Source: Faecalibacterium sp.
GTDB lineage: Bacteria; Bacillota; Clostridia; Oscillospirales; Ruminococcaceae
Reading direction: 5' to 3'
Assembly (NCBI GenBank): GCA_020025795.1
Contig: JAHHRK010000088.1
Coordinates: 1-6,216 of the forward strand
DNA length: 6,216 nt
Shown: positions 4,327 through 6,216 of the stretch, piece after piece
Layout of the letters: every line of letters begins with the position of its first letter
Numbering within the stretch: position 1 is the first letter of the stretch
Program-made: the position numbers and the translations under genes
Notes under the pieces: model-generated
Told to the model about the DNA's origin: nothing
Seen by the model: the letters and a program-made list of their open reading frames with translations, nothing else
Databases searched by the model: none

Positions 4327-4691
4327 TGGGAAAGGTTGGAACAGGTGCATCTGGTTTTGAGCTAGTACAGAGTACGTATAAATTTAAGAAAACCGAAAAA
4401 GTGTCTTACGTTGCCCAAAGAGCTATGCCGATGTGGATTACTGCAACGACTCCTGGTGGTGGCAGAGAGGCTTTTGTAAATATTGTGCTCCAGCCGCATG
4501 ATGGTGGCGCTGCTATCCAAATTAGCACCCAGAGAAACGCGCCATTTCCGCAAAACAGCGCATCTTATGCAACAGCAAGTGGCGCAGTAGTTGTAAATGC
4601 TGGTGATGCAATCGAAGTTTCGCGTAACCCGGACGCAGAATATTGGACGAGCATTGTTGTTGTAGCACCAGAAAAAGTGGAGTTTAAGTAA
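4326..4691 (+). CDS. Beta-rich phage protein of unknown function (cassette B copy)
   Basis: 121 residues from ATG 4326, overlapping the XkdX stop and preceded by a GGAAAGGCGG ribosome site at 7-nt spacing; GTG 4323 is a poorer start. The sequence alternates short hydrophobic strands with polar turns (VSYVAQRAMPMWITATT, FVNIVLQPHDGGAAIQIS, GAVVVNAGDAIEVSR, YWTSIVVVAP), suggesting a small beta-sandwich. There is no signal peptide, transmembrane segment or catalytic motif. Its place between XkdX and the endolysin, and a second copy in cassette A (1-54), suggest a conserved tail-tip or accessory component, for example a receptor-binding or decoration domain. No family is recognised, so the function remains open. 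That it is a real gene is strongly supported by the overlap, the ribosome site and the duplicate. Confidence 0.82.
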   Translation: MGKVGTGASGFELVQSTYKFKKTEKVSYVAQRAMPMWITATTPGGGREAFVNIVLQPHDGGAAIQISTQRNAPFPQNSASYATASGAVVVNAGDAIEVSRNPDAEYWTSIVVVAPEKVEFK

Positions 4692-4716
4692 TTCTATGAA
4701 AGAAAGGAAAGTGATT

Positions 4717-5457
4717 ATGGCTATGAAAGTAATTGACGTATCTCGCTATCAGGGCGAAATCAACTGGGAAAAGGTCAAGGCAGACGGTGTGCAGGGCGCA
4801 ATGCTGAAAACGGTATCCACCAACAGCCGCTTCGGTGGCCTGTACATTGACCAACAGTTTGAGCGCAACTATGCAGAGTGTAAGCGATTGGGCATTCCGG
4901 TGGGCGTGTATTATTACACTTACGCACTGACGAAGCAGCGTGTGGATGAAGAACTGACCATGCTGCGTAAGGCTATCGCAGGCAAGACATTTGAGATGCC
5001 CATCGCAATCGACGTGGAGGATAATAAGCTGAAGTCGCTGAGCAAGGCCGCTTTGACTGACCTTGTGGAGTATGCCGCCCAGACCATCGAGAGCTGGGGC
5101 AGTTATGTTATGGTGTATACGTACACCTACTACTGGAAAAACGAACTGGACGCAAATCGCTTGCGTGCGTACGATTTGTGGATTGCGGATTACAGCGGCA
5201 AGCGTCCGGATTTGGAATGTGGTATGTGGCAGTACACCAGTAATGGCCGTGTGGAGGGTATCAACGGAAATGTGGATCTGAACCACTGCTACAAGGATTA
5301 TCCCAGTATCATGCAGCGCACCGGTCTGAATGATTTTCGCAGCATGGATCGTAATATGCTGAAAACCTACAAGGTTGGTCCCGTTAGTGCAGGCGACGCG
5401 CGGCGCATCCAGGCGCTGGCTACAGAACTGCAGCTGCCCTGCGTAGAGATGAACTGA
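4717..5457 (+). CDS. Phage endolysin B: GH25 muramidase with short C-terminal repeat
   Basis: 246 residues from ATG 4717, 9 nt after AGAAAGG (4701-4707), the same arrangement as endolysin A; ATG 4696 precedes that site and is rejected. It is a canonical GH25 lysozyme: VIDVSRYQG with D7, a Y-rich strand VGVYYYTYA (63-70), the catalytic D-x-E in AIDVED (D99, E101), WIADYSG (155-161), MWQYTSNG (170-177) and NVDLN with D187. After a linker (201-217) comes a single unit YKVGPVSAGDARRIQALATEL (218-238), equivalent to one half of the paired units in endolysin A. Apart from the first dozen codons the two endolysins are strongly diverged, so they are not recent copies along their length. There is no signal peptide; export should rely on holin B, which starts 14 nt downstream. 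Confidence 0.93.
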   Translation: MAMKVIDVSRYQGEINWEKVKADGVQGAMLKTVSTNSRFGGLYIDQQFERNYAECKRLGIPVGVYYYTYALTKQRVDEELTMLRKAIAGKTFEMPIAIDVEDNKLKSLSKAALTDLVEYAAQTIESWGSYVMVYTYTYYWKNELDANRLRAYDLWIADYSGKRPDLECGMWQYTSNGRVEGINGNVDLNHCYKDYPSIMQRTGLNDFRSMDRNMLKTYKVGPVSAGDARRIQALATELQLPCVEMN

Positions 5458-5471
5458 GAAAGAAGGTGTGC

Positions 5472-6005
5472 ATGAAAATGGAAGTAATGGAATTTTGGTT
5501 GGCCTATAAGGAGGCCATGACACACAATCCCTTTGTGATTCTGGTACTTTTGTGTGTGGCGGCTGATACATTTTTTGGCTGCTTGCGTGCCGCTAAATTT
5601 CACGCGTGGAATTCCAGCTTGGGCATTGACGGTGGTATCCGCAAGGTGACGATGATTTGTTCGGTGCTGTTTCTATCTCTGGCAGATCAGCTTGTTGGGA
5701 TCAACGTGATGGGATGGCTGCCGGAAGGCGTGGTTGCAGCGTTGGGAACAGTCGGCGTCAACGCTTTGGGTTTGGCAGAATTTTTCTGCGTGGTATATGT
5801 GTGCTACGAAGCAGCGAGCATCTTAAAAAATATGCTGTTGTGCGGTGTGCCTGCACCTGCAGGCTTACAGAATAAGCTGGCCAAGTGGTTAGATCAAATG
5901 ACAGACGAAAGTACAGTAAGCGTCACCCAAACTTTGGAACAACACAATAAAACGCAGGTGCCCAAAAACAAAAGTGCTTTTGATGATAGTAAAAAGGCAT
6001 CATAA
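5472..6005 (+). CDS. Phage holin B (toxin secretion/phage lysis holin family)
   Basis: 177 residues from ATG 5472, following AAGAAGG (5460-5466). The start is chosen because the N-terminus MKMEVMEF is identical to holin A; GTG 5466 lies within the ribosome site and is rejected. Three membrane segments are visible, near 20-38, 58-82 and 94-116. The family core ADTFFGCLRAAK and NSSLGIDGGIRK is conserved, and a hydrophilic C-terminal tail extends about 9 residues further than in holin A (ending SAFDDSKKAS). Roughly 70% of residues match holin A without gaps, and stretches such as the first 25 bases are identical at DNA level, so the holins are true paralogues or a duplication. In-frame ATG 5478 could produce a form two residues shorter. 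It is the last gene of cassette B before a terminator. Confidence 0.9.
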   Translation: MKMEVMEFWLAYKEAMTHNPFVILVLLCVAADTFFGCLRAAKFHAWNSSLGIDGGIRKVTMICSVLFLSLADQLVGINVMGWLPEGVVAALGTVGVNALGLAEFFCVVYVCYEAASILKNMLLCGVPAPAGLQNKLAKWLDQMTDESTVSVTQTLEQHNKTQVPKNKSAFDDSKKAS

Positions 6006-6014
6006 GATATAGTA

Positions 6015-6057
6015 ACAAGCCCCGGAGTTGAGAATGACTCTGGGGCTTGTCTGTTTT
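6015..6057 (+). terminator. Rho-independent terminator after holin B
   Basis: ACAAGCCCCGGAGT (6015-6028) pairs with ACTCTGGGGCTTGT (6037-6050) with a single G-U wobble and an 8-nt loop. The following T tract is short (TGTTTT), but the stem is strong. It closes cassette B 9 bases after the holin stop. Confidence 0.85.
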
Positions 6058-6111
6058 CTGCGGAGTGGTGCAGGGAAAAATTTATGCTTTCAATTTTTTT
6101 TAGAAAAAAGG

Positions 6112-6140
6112 TTGACAAAGTTCTGTGCGCACGGTATAAT
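6112..6140 (+). promoter_or_regulatory. Perfect-consensus sigma-A promoter of the tRNA gene
   Basis: TTGACA (6112-6117), a 17-bp spacer and TATAAT (6135-6140) match the consensus exactly. An A/T tract of T-runs and A-runs upstream (about 6092-6109) may act as an UP element. Transcription would start near 6147, about 15 bases before the mature tRNA. This is typical for a highly expressed host tRNA gene or operon. Confidence 0.95.
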
Positions 6141-6161
6141 ATACCTCGTTGAAAACAATAT

Positions 6162-6216
6162 GCGGATGTGGCGGAATTGGCAGACGCGTTAGATTCAGGT
6201 TCTAATGGCCGCGAGG
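6162..6216 (+). tRNA. tRNA-Leu (anticodon CAG), 5' part, cut by window end
   Basis: The sequence starts with the acceptor strand GCGGATG, then the D-arm with GCGGAATTGGCAGACGC, which is characteristic of bacterial tRNA-Leu. The anticodon arm is TTAGA-TTCAGGT-TCTAA, a perfect 5-bp stem with anticodon CAG at 6196-6198, reading CUG codons. The start of the long variable arm follows, GGCCGCGAGG, and the window ends there, so the T-arm and 3' end are not visible. The gene lies about 20 bp after a perfect promoter and just after cassette B, marking probable host sequence next to the phage-derived region. Confidence 0.95.

Noticed and set aside
4684..5571. Minus-strand open frame opposite endolysin B
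   Set aside because: It runs across the endolysin and the holin start on the opposite strand and shows no recognisable domain.

Overview
The window looks like the tail-tip and lysis end of a prophage, or of a prophage-derived element, in a Gram-positive member of the Bacillota. It is probably a gut Clostridia of the Oscillospiraceae/Faecalibacterium type. The reasons are the strong AAGGAGG-type ribosome sites, the GH25 lysozymes paired with toxin-secretion/phage-lysis type holins, an XkdX-family protein, a collagen-like tail protein, and consensus sigma-A promoters. The host assignment is inference. Every gene lies on the + strand.

Region 1 (1-2050) is the end of a first cassette, A. It holds the last 17 codons of a small beta-rich phage protein, a GH25 endolysin (101-1225), a 71-residue protein recognised as Acb2/Tad1-like (1228-1443, a probable sponge for CBASS/Thoeris cyclic-nucleotide signals), a 13-codon mini-ORF whose stop overlaps the holin start, a holin (1495-2001), and a strong intrinsic terminator.

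Region 2 (2050-2755) is A/T-richer and has no convincing protein gene. It carries an extended -10 element, a candidate 15-codon peptide, a sequence ending like a tRNA/tmRNA 3' terminus, a perfect 20-bp symmetrical terminator hairpin and a further hairpin. A sigma-A-type promoter follows, with an operator-like repeat just downstream.

Region 3 (2755-6057) is a second cassette, B, apparently complete and expressed from its own promoter: collagen-like tail/baseplate protein, a 110-residue phage protein, a 42-residue XkdX protein, the intact beta-rich protein, a different GH25 endolysin, a holin about 70% identical to the first, and a terminator. The end of the beta-rich gene, the endolysin start signals and the holin gene are clearly homologous between A and B. 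The endolysin bodies differ strongly, and the Acb2-like gene and mini-ORF occur only in A.

Region 4 (6058-6216) holds a perfect-consensus promoter (TTGACA, 17 bp, TATAAT) and the first 55 nt of a tRNA-Leu with anticodon CAG, cut by the window end.

In cassette B the tail-tip proteins would adsorb to a target cell, while the holin permeabilises the membrane and releases or triggers the GH25 muramidase. In cassette A the Acb2-like protein could silence cyclic-nucleotide immune signalling late in infection. The most notable points are the anti-defence gene buried in a lysis operon, and the autonomous second receptor-binding/lysis cassette without capsid genes in view.
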